From NCBI GenBank assembly GCA_029256035.1, contig JAQSYR010000039.1:1-9295 (forward strand): a stretch of 9,295 nt of DNA, written 5' to 3'. The notes under the pieces are model-generated. The model was not told where the DNA came from. It made no database searches and saw only the letters and a list, made by a program, of their open reading frames with translations. The translations under genes and the position numbers were made by a program. The stretch's first letter is position 1; the number at the start of each line of letters is the position of its first letter. The DNA comes from Anaerocolumna sp. GTDB taxonomy: Bacteria; Bacillota; Clostridia; Lachnospirales; Lachnospiraceae. This document shows, piece by piece, positions 1 through 6,281 of the stretch.

Positions 1-21
1 GAAACATATTAAATACGTTCG

Positions 22-60
22 TTCAAATCATCTTTCGATGTTTGAAATGAAAATTTTTTT
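22..60 (+). terminator. Possible terminator hairpin of an upstream plus-strand gene
   Basis: Left arm TTCAAATCATC (22-32) and right arm GATGTTTGAA (37-46) pair over ten positions with one bulged T and a TTTC loop. A run of seven T follows at 54-60, but seven bases separate it from the stem, which is longer than usual for a Rho-independent terminator. If real, it would end a plus-strand gene lying left of the window. It could instead be a regulatory dyad. Confidence 0.35.
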
Positions 61-109
61 AGAATTTTCAGGGTTGTTTCACTGTTCAATTATCAATGTA
101 CTATAACAA

Positions 110-141
110 CGAAGTTTAAATTCTTTCATTTAAAACTTACG
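110..141. repeat. AT-rich inverted repeat (hairpin)
   Basis: Left arm CGAAGTTTAAAT (110-121) can pair with ATTTAAAACTTACG (128-141) through about twelve base pairs with two single-base bulges and a TCTTTC loop. There is no immediate T-run, so it is not a clear terminator. It may be an operator or an RNA structure; function unknown. Confidence 0.35.
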
Positions 142-398
142 TTTCTGACTTGTTTTTACCGCGTCAGCAAAAAGTATTATATCACTATGAAGATATGATG
201 TCAACACCTTTTTCATTCTTTTTTCATGGTTTTTAATTCCATATAGCGTATAATTTCTTCCTGTTGAGTACAGAAAGTTTTGTCACAGAGCGAAACAAAT
301 CCTATATTAATGTAACCCCCACACGCTTATATTATTCACCAATCTATAGAAAATCCATAATAGCAGTATTTCTTTGGAATAATGAATCTGACTGCATT

Positions 399-441
399 AA
401 AAAAGAGGACCTAAGACAAGTATCTAAAGCCCTCCTTTTTT
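399..441 (-). terminator. Probable terminator of the eda-kdgK operon
   Basis: AAAAAAGAGG (399-408) pairs with CCTCCTTTTTT (431-441) with one bulged C around a 22-base loop. Read on the minus strand, this gives a stem ending in a run of six U, about 70 bases after the kdgK stop codon, where the operon's terminator should be. The mirrored A- and T-runs mean it could also stop transcription arriving from the left. The GC part of the stem is short (four pairs), so termination may be partial. Confidence 0.5.
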
Positions 442-508
442 ATCTTGCTAGGATTTCGTGTTGAATCCTATATATTCTATTCTTAATTCAGCTAACTCAT
501 AATTCATC

Positions 509-1543
509 TTAACGATTCATTTCACTTTGGTATCCCTTACTTTGATGGGCCTCTATAATACGGTCTATTTCCTTTTTATCAGAAGAAGGCAGATCCCCTA
601 AAATAGTATTCTTTACAGAACTGCAGGCATTTCCATACTCTAATGCCTTTTGGCAGTCGTTGTAGTCTAGTAAGCCATACAGAACTCCCGATACATAAGC
701 ATCTCCGCTACCGATTCGATCCACTACCTCAATATTCTCATAAGGAGCCTCTATAAAGAATTTATCTTCCTTAGCACTATAGATAGTAGAACTAAAGGTA
801 TGTTTCTTGGGACTTAATACTTTTCTTTCCGTTGATGCCAAAACTTTGATATCATATTCCTTGGCAAAACCCTTAAGTATATCTTTTAAATCACCTGTTT
901 TACCAAAAGTTCGACGGGCCGTCTCTTCTGATACAAATAAAATATCTACATATGGCAGGATACGTTCAATATACTCCTTGGCTTCTGCTTCACTCCAAAG
1001 ATTTGCACGAAAGTTAACATCAAAAGAAATAACTGTTCCTGCTTCTTTAAAATTCTTAATTAATGCTTCTGCTGTTTCACGGGTTTGTTTTGATAATGCT
1101 AAACTTATTCCACTGGTATGAAACAATCTGGTTGAATGATAAATGCTTTCAGGAATGTCATTCAAATTTATAGTATTAATGGAAGCATTTTTCCTATCGT
1201 AAACAACTGTTGGTTTTCTAGGAAATACTCCATGTTCATAAAAATAGATTCCCAACCTGGCCTCTGGTGTTTCATCATATAAAAGCCAGTCATCACTTAC
1301 GCCGCAAAAACGGATATTATTTTTAACAAAGGTACCCAAATCATTTTTGGGAAGCTTGGAAATAATTCCGGTACGCAAGCCCATAAGAGAAATGCCGGAT
1401 ACTACATTTAATTCAGCGCCACCTGCTCTTTTTTCAAAAGCATTGCCTGAACTTATTCTTTCATTGACAGGTGCAGATAGCCTTAATAATATTTCACCAA
1501 ATGCAAGTGCATCAAATTCCTTATCCCTGTTTAATATCTCCAT
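509..1543 (-). CDS. kdgK: 2-keto-3-deoxygluconate kinase (PfkB-family sugar kinase)
   Basis: The 344-residue protein has the PfkB/ribokinase layout: an N-terminal strand with FGEILLRLS (15-23), the sugar-binding GGAELNV (41-47), DVNFRANLW (175-183), which resembles the DxNxRxxLW motif of KDG kinases, and the C-terminal ATP/anion-hole signature DRIGSGDAYVSG (275-286), with Asp281 the expected catalytic base. The predicted reaction is ATP-dependent phosphorylation of 2-keto-3-deoxygluconate to KDPG in the cytoplasm. The aldolase that splits KDPG is encoded 58 bases upstream on the same strand, which strongly supports this substrate over fructose or ribose. The ATG start follows an AGGAGGG site (1547-1553). 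The length is usual for the family. It is the second gene of the operon, presumably driven from the promoter near 2711-2739. The substrate rests on motif and context; a related 2-keto acid sugar is possible. Confidence 0.88.
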   Translation of the reverse strand: MEILNRDKEFDALAFGEILLRLSAPVNERISSGNAFEKRAGGAELNVVSGISLMGLRTGIISKLPKNDLGTFVKNNIRFCGVSDDWLLYDETPEARLGIYFYEHGVFPRKPTVVYDRKNASINTINLNDIPESIYHSTRLFHTSGISLALSKQTRETAEALIKNFKEAGTVISFDVNFRANLWSEAEAKEYIERILPYVDILFVSEETARRTFGKTGDLKDILKGFAKEYDIKVLASTERKVLSPKKHTFSSTIYSAKEDKFFIEAPYENIEVVDRIGSGDAYVSGVLYGLLDYNDCQKALEYGNACSSVKNTILGDLPSSDKKEIDRIIEAHQSKGYQSEMNR

Positions 1544-1601
1544 ATGCCCTCCTGTATCATAGCCGATTCATACAAATCCTTGGTATTTTAATTTCAGGTT
1601 C

Positions 1602-2564
1602 TTACTTTTGTACTAGATGAACTGCAAATCCGCCCAATTCACCCTTAAAGTAAACTGCAGTCATGTTACCTTTTTTATTATACTTTGCAGTATCCATGTC
1701 GAAAGTAAATCCTTGCATTTCAAGATGGAAAATTGCTCTTTCAATATAATTTGTCTGAATCGCTATATGACCATGGGCACCAAGATATGGAGATTTCATA
1801 ACCTCAATTGCACGACCTGCAAAAATAGAGCTTGTTCCAGCATTCTTAGTAAATCCAAATAATTTCTCAAAGGAAGTTGCTACTGTATCTGCTTCTGTTT
1901 CATTTGCAGTATTTATTCCAACATGACGAAGTTCAAAACCTAACATAAGGTTAACCGCTTCTCTTGTTAAATCTCTGATTTTATCAAACTCTCCAGCATT
2001 AATTAATTCTTCATTCACCATCCAGCTACCGCCACAGGCAATAATCTTAGGAAAATCCAGATAGGATGTTAGATTCTTGGCATTAATTCCTCCTGTAGGC
2101 ATGAACTTCATATTTACATAAGGTGCAGCTAGGGATTTTATCATATTTAAGCCACCTGCTGCTTCTGCCGGGAAGAATTTAACTACTTCAAGTCCTAATT
2201 CAATGGCTGCTTCAATGTCACTTGGATTAGTACATCCAGGTGTAATAGGATATCCCTTGTCAACGCAGTACTTTACAATCTTAGGATTTAGCCCAGGGCT
2301 TACTATAAAAGTAGCACCTGCTGCCATAGCCTTATCTACTTGCTCTGTTGTAATAACCGTTCCTGCACCAATTAACATATCAGGATGATTTTTTCTCATA
2401 ATTTTGATTGATTCTTCTGCTGCATCTGTTCGGAATGTAACTTCTGCACACGGAAGCCCTCCATCACACAATGCTTTTGCAAGAGGTGCTGCATCTTCTG
2501 CTCTGTCCAGTTTAATTACTGGTACTATACCCATTTTACTAATGTTTTGTAATGCTTGATTCAT
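1602..2564 (-). CDS. eda: KDPG/KHG aldolase fused to a C-terminal VOC (glyoxalase-like) domain
   Basis: Residues 1-207 are a complete class I KDPG/KHG aldolase: Glu41 in EVTFRT (41-46) with Arg45, the GAGTV strand (66-70), TPGCTNPSD (108-116), the Schiff-base lysine Lys129 in VVKFFPAE (127-134), and the phosphate-binding PTGGI (156-160) and CGGSW (177-181). It should split 2-keto-3-deoxy-6-phosphogluconate into pyruvate and glyceraldehyde 3-phosphate. Residues 208-320 are an extra domain resembling the vicinal oxygen chelate fold: it begins ELRHVGI (211-217), has a second strand GHIAIQ (265-270) and ends YFKGELGGFAVHLVQ. His214, Glu254, His266 and His316 are possible metal ligands. Stand-alone Eda proteins are only about 205-215 residues. 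The start is supported by AAAGGAGT just upstream. It is the first gene of the operon with kdgK, behind a 140-base leader and a promoter flanked by palindromes. The aldolase call is firm; the role of the second domain is unknown. Confidence 0.9.
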   Translation of the reverse strand: MNQALQNISKMGIVPVIKLDRAEDAAPLAKALCDGGLPCAEVTFRTDAAEESIKIMRKNHPDMLIGAGTVITTEQVDKAMAAGATFIVSPGLNPKIVKYCVDKGYPITPGCTNPSDIEAAIELGLEVVKFFPAEAAGGLNMIKSLAAPYVNMKFMPTGGINAKNLTSYLDFPKIIACGGSWMVNEELINAGEFDKIRDLTREAVNLMLGFELRHVGINTANETEADTVATSFEKLFGFTKNAGTSSIFAGRAIEVMKSPYLGAHGHIAIQTNYIERAIFHLEMQGFTFDMDTAKYNKKGNMTAVYFKGELGGFAVHLVQK

Positions 2565-2611
2565 ACTAAGACTCCTTTTAATTTGTAATAGTGATTAAAT
2601 TTAATAATTCT

Positions 2612-2668
2612 CACCACAGGGCTATACTATACCTGGTGTTTTACATTAATATCATTAAAGTCACCAGG
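2612..2668 (-). promoter_or_regulatory. Nested inverted repeats in the eda leader
   Basis: In the predicted 5' leader of eda, CCTGGTG (2632-2638) is a perfect complement of CACCAGG (2662-2668), with 23 bases between them. A second partner, CACCACAGGG (2612-2621), can also pair with CCTGGTG, leaving a three-base bulge. The two hairpins share the 2632-2638 arm, so they exclude each other. No U-run follows either hairpin on the transcript, so a plain terminator is unlikely. It could be an RNA switch or mRNA-stabilising structure, or DNA half-sites for a regulator. Confidence 0.35.
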
Positions 2669-2684
2669 AATTTCCCCTGAAAGC

Positions 2685-2704
2685 AAAATTAATATATTAA
2701 TTTT
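2685..2704. promoter_or_regulatory. Perfect 20-bp palindrome, putative operator O1 of eda-kdgK
   Basis: The core ATTAATATATTAAT, extended to AAAATT...AATTTT, is a perfect 20-bp palindrome without any G or C. It starts at the predicted transcription start (about 2704, minus strand) and covers roughly +1 to +20, a classic position for a repressor. An almost identical palindrome lies at 2751-2768. Its layout (AAATT-8 bases-AATTT with a TATA centre) recalls the 18-bp uronate repressor sites AAATTGGTATACCAATTT described for UxuR/ExuR of the GntR family, with AA replacing GG. That link is inference. Confidence 0.55.
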
Positions 2705-2710
2705 AACCCT

Positions 2711-2739
2711 ATTATACTACAAATTTTAAGAAGTTGAAA
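2711..2739 (-). promoter_or_regulatory. Predicted sigma-A promoter of eda-kdgK
   Basis: On the minus strand a perfect -10 TATAAT (2711-2716) follows a weak -35 TTTCAA (2734-2739) at a 17-base spacing. Transcription would start near 2704, giving a leader of about 140 bases. The promoter sits exactly between the two palindromes, so a regulator bound at both would enclose it. The poor -35 would suit a promoter needing an activator or one kept weak. Confidence 0.5.
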
Positions 2740-2750
2740 TAGAAATATGA

Positions 2751-2768
2751 AAATTAATATATTAATTT
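2751..2768. promoter_or_regulatory. Perfect 18-bp palindrome, putative operator O2 of eda-kdgK
   Basis: AAATTAATATATTAATTT is a perfect palindrome sharing its central 18 bp with the palindrome at 2685-2704. The two centres are 65 bp apart, about 6.2 helical turns, so bound dimers would lie on nearly the same face. It lies just upstream of the predicted -35 and overlaps the last bases of the cvpA stop codon, which shows how tightly the control region is packed against the preceding gene. Confidence 0.5.
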
Positions 2769-3462
2769 AAAATAAAGTCTTACCTAAATTCGTAATAAAT
2801 GTTAACAATAAATTATTATTGTAAATTGAACTTAATACTGGGCTATCATTAATAAGCAGAAACATACTTTCCCCAAGTTTTGTACTGCTAAGGGCCGTAA
2901 GTACAATACACCCAATCCATAGTATTACAATTCCATGAATAAAGCCGGCAAACAGACCTGCTGTTTTATTTAACCCATTAATTATTGGTAGTTTGCTAAT
3001 AAGATCCAGGGTTCTGCTAAGAAAGAACAGCCCTATGGTTGCAACAGCATAAAGAATTAGAAATACAGACGCATTAATTACAATTCTTGAAATTGTATTA
3101 CTTATATAATCTTTAAAATTATCAACTGCCATGGCGGTATATACATCTTTTGTATTGTTTTCAATTAGTGTATTTTTCATAACTTTTGGTAGTGGTAATT
3201 TATCGATAAATCCCACTTCATCCGCTGTTTTCTTACCAACATCCCTAAATTCTAATACACCAGATACTTTTTCATTTACCATAGTCATAATCTTCTCATT
3301 ATTTTGCAATTGTTTACTTACGACTGGGCTTACCCATGCGGTAATTGCCAAAGCAATAATGGTTGAAAATAAAGTAAATACTGTTTTTATAAATCCTCTT
3401 CTTCTGCCATTCATAGTATATCCAACCATTACAAGTATTACTATTCCCATTAACCAATTCAT
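2767..3462 (-). CDS. CvpA-family integral membrane protein
   Basis: The 231-residue protein matches the CvpA (colicin V production) family in length and pattern. There are about four membrane segments at roughly 4-17, 27-47, 124-148 and 167-192, the GRRRGF motif (19-24) between the first two, and the family-typical LNKTAGLFAGFIHGI (164-178) at the start of the last. A soluble, probably external loop spans about 50-123. CvpA proteins sit in the cytoplasmic membrane and are linked to envelope homeostasis and colicin V export in enterobacteria; the molecular role is not settled. The ATG follows AGGAGG (3468-3473). It lies 67 bases after the DUF5711-type gene without a terminator between them, so the two are probably co-transcribed. 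No terminator separates it from the eda promoter region, so some read-through into eda is possible. Confidence 0.8.
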   Translation of the reverse strand: MNWLMGIVILVMVGYTMNGRRRGFIKTVFTLFSTIIALAITAWVSPVVSKQLQNNEKIMTMVNEKVSGVLEFRDVGKKTADEVGFIDKLPLPKVMKNTLIENNTKDVYTAMAVDNFKDYISNTISRIVINASVFLILYAVATIGLFFLSRTLDLISKLPIINGLNKTAGLFAGFIHGIVILWIGCIVLTALSSTKLGESMFLLINDSPVLSSIYNNNLLLTFITNLGKTLF

Positions 3463-3529
3463 AAAATCCTCCTATTTTCCAATTTGCAACCCGTTCACTA
3501 ATATATTACTTTAAACTAATTATTTGTTT

Positions 3530-4702
3530 CTAGTCCGTTAAGGATATTTCCTGCATTTGCGCTCCATTAATTAAAATATAGTGGTCGCTGCCTTTGGATG
3601 GTAAAATATAGGACACTTGATTATCAAATGTGCTATGTACCTTTTCTCTTCCATTTACTCTCCATATCATCAGGTCCTGTTCCGTGTACATAATTATCTC
3701 ATCCCCTGATAAATAAATAGTATCATATTCATAATTTAAAGTTTTGTCTAACAGGTTTTTACCACTAAGATCAAAAAGCTGCAACTTATATAAATCCGGC
3801 TCTTCTGTATTTTGAACCACAAATCCTAAATATTTATTATTATGTAAAATACTTTTAATTTCTCCCGAAATTTCTTCTTCCTGTATTAATTTCGGCAATT
3901 CTTTCACCTGGTAAAGGCAGTATTTATTATCCCCAAAGGCAGCAACTGTGTCATTGTCAAGAAATTCTACATCTGCAATTAAGGTTTGTCCATAATCAAA
4001 TCCACCAACCAGACGGTCGATGTAGTTTTGACCTACACCAAAATTATAAAAGGTAACTTTACTTTGTACCGTACCGCTAGTGAGGGAAACATAACTGGTA
4101 ACTAACTTTCTTCCATTCTCAGATAAATCCATATCAATTGGAAACCCATCTTCCCCGGCAATGGTTCTGCTATTAATTAAATTTTTACCAGCTTTATCAT
4201 AAAGACTGATATAATTAACCTCATTTCCTTCCATAAGTACAGCAATTACACCCTGATTCGCTATCTTTGTCATTATTATTGGATACTGGACTTCAACCGT
4301 CTTCATTCCACCTTCACCATCAAATATCTGGACCGTTTTATAACCCCGGTCACTGATTGCCACAAAATTTCCACTAATATCTACAATAGGATTCTTCATC
4401 TGATAGGTGCCATTCCATAACTGATTCCCTTCACTGTCCATTGCTACCGCTCCGTCTCTGCTGTACCTTAATACTCCGGTCTTATAACTTAAATACTTGG
4501 CAGAACTGCTGTCACTTCGCTCTATAGAATGAACAACTTCAAATCCAGAATAATTTTTATTTATCATAAAATATATGGATGACGTCAAAATTCCAATTGC
4601 AATTATAGCTCCTGCAATTATAATCAGTTTTCTATTTCTTCTGTGTTTCTGCTGCTTTAATTCAAAATTTCGCATATTCCTTTTCTCAAATTCAATTGCC
4701 AT
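3530..4702 (-). CDS. Membrane-anchored beta-propeller-like protein (DUF5711 type)
   Basis: A 390-residue protein with a basic cytoplasmic start (1-24, KQQKHRRNRK), one membrane helix at about 25-47 and a large outer domain from 50 to 390. No lipobox or cleavage site is visible, so it is probably a membrane-anchored protein facing the wall. The outer domain is all-beta in character, with recurring strands ending in turns such as DSEGNQLW, FDGEGG, YDKAGKNL and FDLSGKNLL, about 45-60 residues apart. This pattern is typical of WD/PQQ-like propeller blades. It resembles the DUF5711 family of clostridia, whose function is unknown. The ATG is preceded by AAGGAG. It lies between the LysM protein and CvpA genes on the same strand. 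No catalytic residues are recognisable; a scaffold or ligand-binding role is inferred from the fold only. Confidence 0.72.
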   Translation of the reverse strand: MAIEFEKRNMRNFELKQQKHRRNRKLIIIAGAIIAIGILTSSIYFMINKNYSGFEVVHSIERSDSSSAKYLSYKTGVLRYSRDGAVAMDSEGNQLWNGTYQMKNPIVDISGNFVAISDRGYKTVQIFDGEGGMKTVEVQYPIIMTKIANQGVIAVLMEGNEVNYISLYDKAGKNLINSRTIAGEDGFPIDMDLSENGRKLVTSYVSLTSGTVQSKVTFYNFGVGQNYIDRLVGGFDYGQTLIADVEFLDNDTVAAFGDNKYCLYQVKELPKLIQEEEISGEIKSILHNNKYLGFVVQNTEEPDLYKLQLFDLSGKNLLDKTLNYEYDTIYLSGDEIIMYTEQDLMIWRVNGREKVHSTFDNQVSYILPSKGSDHYILINGAQMQEISLTD

Positions 4703-4755
4703 GGTATCTCCTTAAGGGTATCACTAAAAAAATAATATTTATGCATATATTTCTA

Positions 4756-4783
4756 ATTATACCTTATTTTCTATTGGTTTCCA
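4756..4783 (-). promoter_or_regulatory. Candidate internal promoter before the DUF5711-type gene
   Basis: On the minus strand TGGAAA (4778-4783) and a perfect TATAAT (4756-4761) are 16 bases apart, with transcription predicted to start near 4749, about 46 bases before the ATG at 4702. It lies after the strong hairpin at 4816-4858, so it could supply the DUF5711-type and cvpA genes independently of the LysM gene. The region is very AT-rich, so a chance TATAAT is easy to obtain. Confidence 0.35.
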
Positions 4784-4815
4784 CTATTTTTTTCTTTTTA
4801 GTATATATCACAAAC

Positions 4816-4858
4816 CAAGCTGTCACAATAAGCATTAATTCCCTATTGTGGCAGCTTG
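4816..4858 (-). terminator. Strong inverted repeat after the LysM gene, possible partial terminator
   Basis: CAAGCTGTCACAATA (4816-4830) and TATTGTGGCAGCTTG (4844-4858) form a 15-bp stem with one mismatch and a 13-base loop; wobble and A-T pairs can lengthen it on the minus strand. It lies 15 bases past the LysM stop codon, the usual place for a terminator. However, the minus-strand sequence after the stem is GTTTGTGATAT rather than a U-run. It may be a weak terminator, or a 3'-end-protecting or processing hairpin between the LysM and DUF5711-type genes. Confidence 0.5.
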
Positions 4859-4872
4859 ATTCAATCTTTTAT

Positions 4873-6189
4873 TTATGGCACTATTAATTTTTGACCAGCG
4901 TAAATTTTATCCTGATCTTCAATACCGTTAAGTTCCATTATTTTAGTTACATAATTAGCGGAATTGTAAAGTTTATAGCTAATTCCCGCTAATGAGTCAC
5001 CAGATTTTACTACATAGTACTTTGTTTCTTTCACAGTTTCTATTGCTTCTGTGGTTTCTGTAAGAGCAGCTTTTGTTTCTTCTACTACTGCCTTCGTTTC
5101 CTCAGTAGCCTTTCCATTATCACCGGTGCTTTCTGTAGCATTGCTGGCTGCATTTTCATTGTCCTTGCTATCACTGGCTTTACTCTCTGCCGTTTGTTGG
5201 TTTTGACCAGCTGCTTCTTCCGTAGGTTTCACATTACCAGCTACTGTTTCCACTTGTACTGTATCTTTGTTATTATTAGCATCCGTAACTGCAGTAGATG
5301 TTTCAGATAATGGTGTATCCATGTTACCTACGGGCAATGCATCCGTTTCATCGGTAGCTGCTTTGGTAGAATCCTGTTGGTTATTACTTAAATTCTCTGA
5401 TAATGCATTGAGTGCTACCTGCATACTCTGCATCTGCTCATAATTTTTTAACATTGTAGCAGCAATAACCAAAACAATAATCGCCATTAGAGTGCTTGCA
5501 GTATACATTAACCGGACTACACTCCGATCCTCTTTGGGCTCTTTCTTCTCTTGAATCACTGCCCGTATCTTTTTGGTGGTTTTATCGTTATATTCAGCCT
5601 CTTCATGTACTGGCTCTTTATTTTCCACCATATAATTTTGCATTTCTTCATTTTTTTCATAATATATGTAATAACCGGTTTGTTTTACAAGCTGATTGTT
5701 TTCAAAAAAGTAGAAGGCTTCTTCTTTTTCAATATTATCAATTTTAAGTAATGTTTTATCTGGTCCATGAAAATTATTTACATGCATCTTTCCGATGGTT
5801 TCTTCTGAATCAATAAAAAATCCTGGGCCGACTAAAGACCACCCGACGATCTCAACATCTGTAAAGTACTTCTTTATATTCTCATATACACTTGTCCATC
5901 CCTCATCAGAAAATGCAGAACCTTGATTTATGTCAGCCTCTTTCATCTCAATTGCACCTTTTACAAAGAGATTCTTCCCAGCTTCTGATTGAACATAATG
6001 TCCAAGCAATACCGCTATTCTTAGCCCCGTATGTTCCTTTTGGGCTAGCTGCTTCATAAAAGTCATTACATAATCTTCCACATAAATGATTCGTTTACTT
6101 CCTCCAAAATATCCGATTTGCCTTATATTCTTAGGTAGTTTTACCCCACTTCCATTCATAAGATCAGACTTGCTATTTGAATTCTTCAT
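4873..6189 (-). CDS. MPN-like domain, membrane helix and LysM domain protein
   Basis: With the ATG at 6189 the protein has 438 residues. Residues 30-185 form a soluble domain resembling the JAB1/MPN fold: IYVEDYVMTFMKQL, then AVLLGHY (59-65), and VGWSLVGPGFF (115-125), which lines up with the JAMM core VGWYHTHPGF but has Leu119 and Gly121 where the zinc-binding histidines belong. A basic linker, one membrane helix (about 227-247), a Thr/Ser/Glu/Asn-rich stretch (250-388) and a C-terminal LysM domain (390-438, YYVVKSGDSL...GQKLIVP) follow. The MPN-like part should face the cytoplasm and LysM should bind peptidoglycan. An upstream in-frame ATG at 6294 is rejected: it has no ribosome site and lies upstream of the promoter at 6254-6281. 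AGGAGGG at 6199-6205 fits the ATG at 6189. The gene heads the cluster with the DUF5711-type and cvpA genes. The LysM and TM calls are sure; the MPN call is a visual alignment. Confidence 0.82.
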   Translation of the reverse strand: MKNSNSKSDLMNGSGVKLPKNIRQIGYFGGSKRIIYVEDYVMTFMKQLAQKEHTGLRIAVLLGHYVQSEAGKNLFVKGAIEMKEADINQGSAFSDEGWTSVYENIKKYFTDVEIVGWSLVGPGFFIDSEETIGKMHVNNFHGPDKTLLKIDNIEKEEAFYFFENNQLVKQTGYYIYYEKNEEMQNYMVENKEPVHEEAEYNDKTTKKIRAVIQEKKEPKEDRSVVRLMYTASTLMAIIVLVIAATMLKNYEQMQSMQVALNALSENLSNNQQDSTKAATDETDALPVGNMDTPLSETSTAVTDANNNKDTVQVETVAGNVKPTEEAAGQNQQTAESKASDSKDNENAASNATESTGDNGKATEETKAVVEETKAALTETTEAIETVKETKYYVVKSGDSLAGISYKLYNSANYVTKIMELNGIEDQDKIYAGQKLIVP

Positions 6190-6198
6190 TGATAACTT

Positions 6199-6205
6199 CC
6201 CTCCT
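6199..6205 (-). promoter_or_regulatory. Ribosome binding site deciding the LysM-gene start
   Basis: AGGAGGG on the minus strand lies nine bases before the ATG at 6189. It fixes the start 35 codons inside the longest open frame, whose upstream ATG (6294) lacks such a site. Confidence 0.85.
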
Positions 6206-6218
6206 AATAACGGTCGCC

Positions 6219-6230
6219 TTAGACGTCTAA
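6219..6230. promoter_or_regulatory. Palindrome TTAGACGTCTAA in the LysM leader
   Basis: A perfect 12-bp palindrome lies in the predicted 5' leader, about 18-29 bases after the predicted start near 6247. Its CG-centred GACGTC core stands out in a very AT-rich region. Its position downstream of the promoter suits a repressor operator; no regulator gene is in the window. Confidence 0.35.
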
Positions 6231-6253
6231 ATATTATTACTACCCGTAATCCT

Positions 6254-6281
6254 ATCATAAAAAAAGCAATAAATATGTCAA
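6254..6281 (-). promoter_or_regulatory. Predicted sigma-A promoter of the LysM gene
   Basis: On the minus strand a perfect TTGACA (6276-6281) and TATGAT (6254-6259, five of six consensus bases) are 16 bases apart. This is the best housekeeping promoter in the window. Transcription would start near 6247, giving a leader of about 58 bases before the ATG at 6189. Its position inside the longest open frame is independent evidence that the upstream ATG at 6294 is not used. Confidence 0.65.

Larger units (their letters stand above)
1..508. other. Gene-free left-edge stretch with hairpins
   Basis: I find no convincing coding region here on either strand. A 66-codon open frame at 264-464 starts with TTG, has no clear ribosome site, resembles no family I know and runs through the probable terminator at 399-441, so I do not call it. 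The stretch holds two imperfect hairpins (22-46 and 110-141), a TATAAT hexamer at 249-254 without a good -35 partner, and the terminator that closes the sugar operon. It is very AT-rich, like the other intergenic regions. Confidence 0.6.

Noticed and set aside
264..464. 66-codon plus-strand open frame starting with TTG
   Set aside because: It has no clear ribosome site and no recognisable family, and it runs through the hairpin that terminates the sugar operon.
4816..4858. Miniature mobile element or attachment site
   Set aside because: The inverted repeat spans only 43 bp in total and has no flanking target duplication or nearby recombinase.
4696..4887. 63-codon hydrophobic plus-strand frame
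   Set aside because: It overlaps both flanking genes and the 15-bp hairpin and lacks a ribosome site; the hydrophobicity comes from T-rich intergenic DNA.
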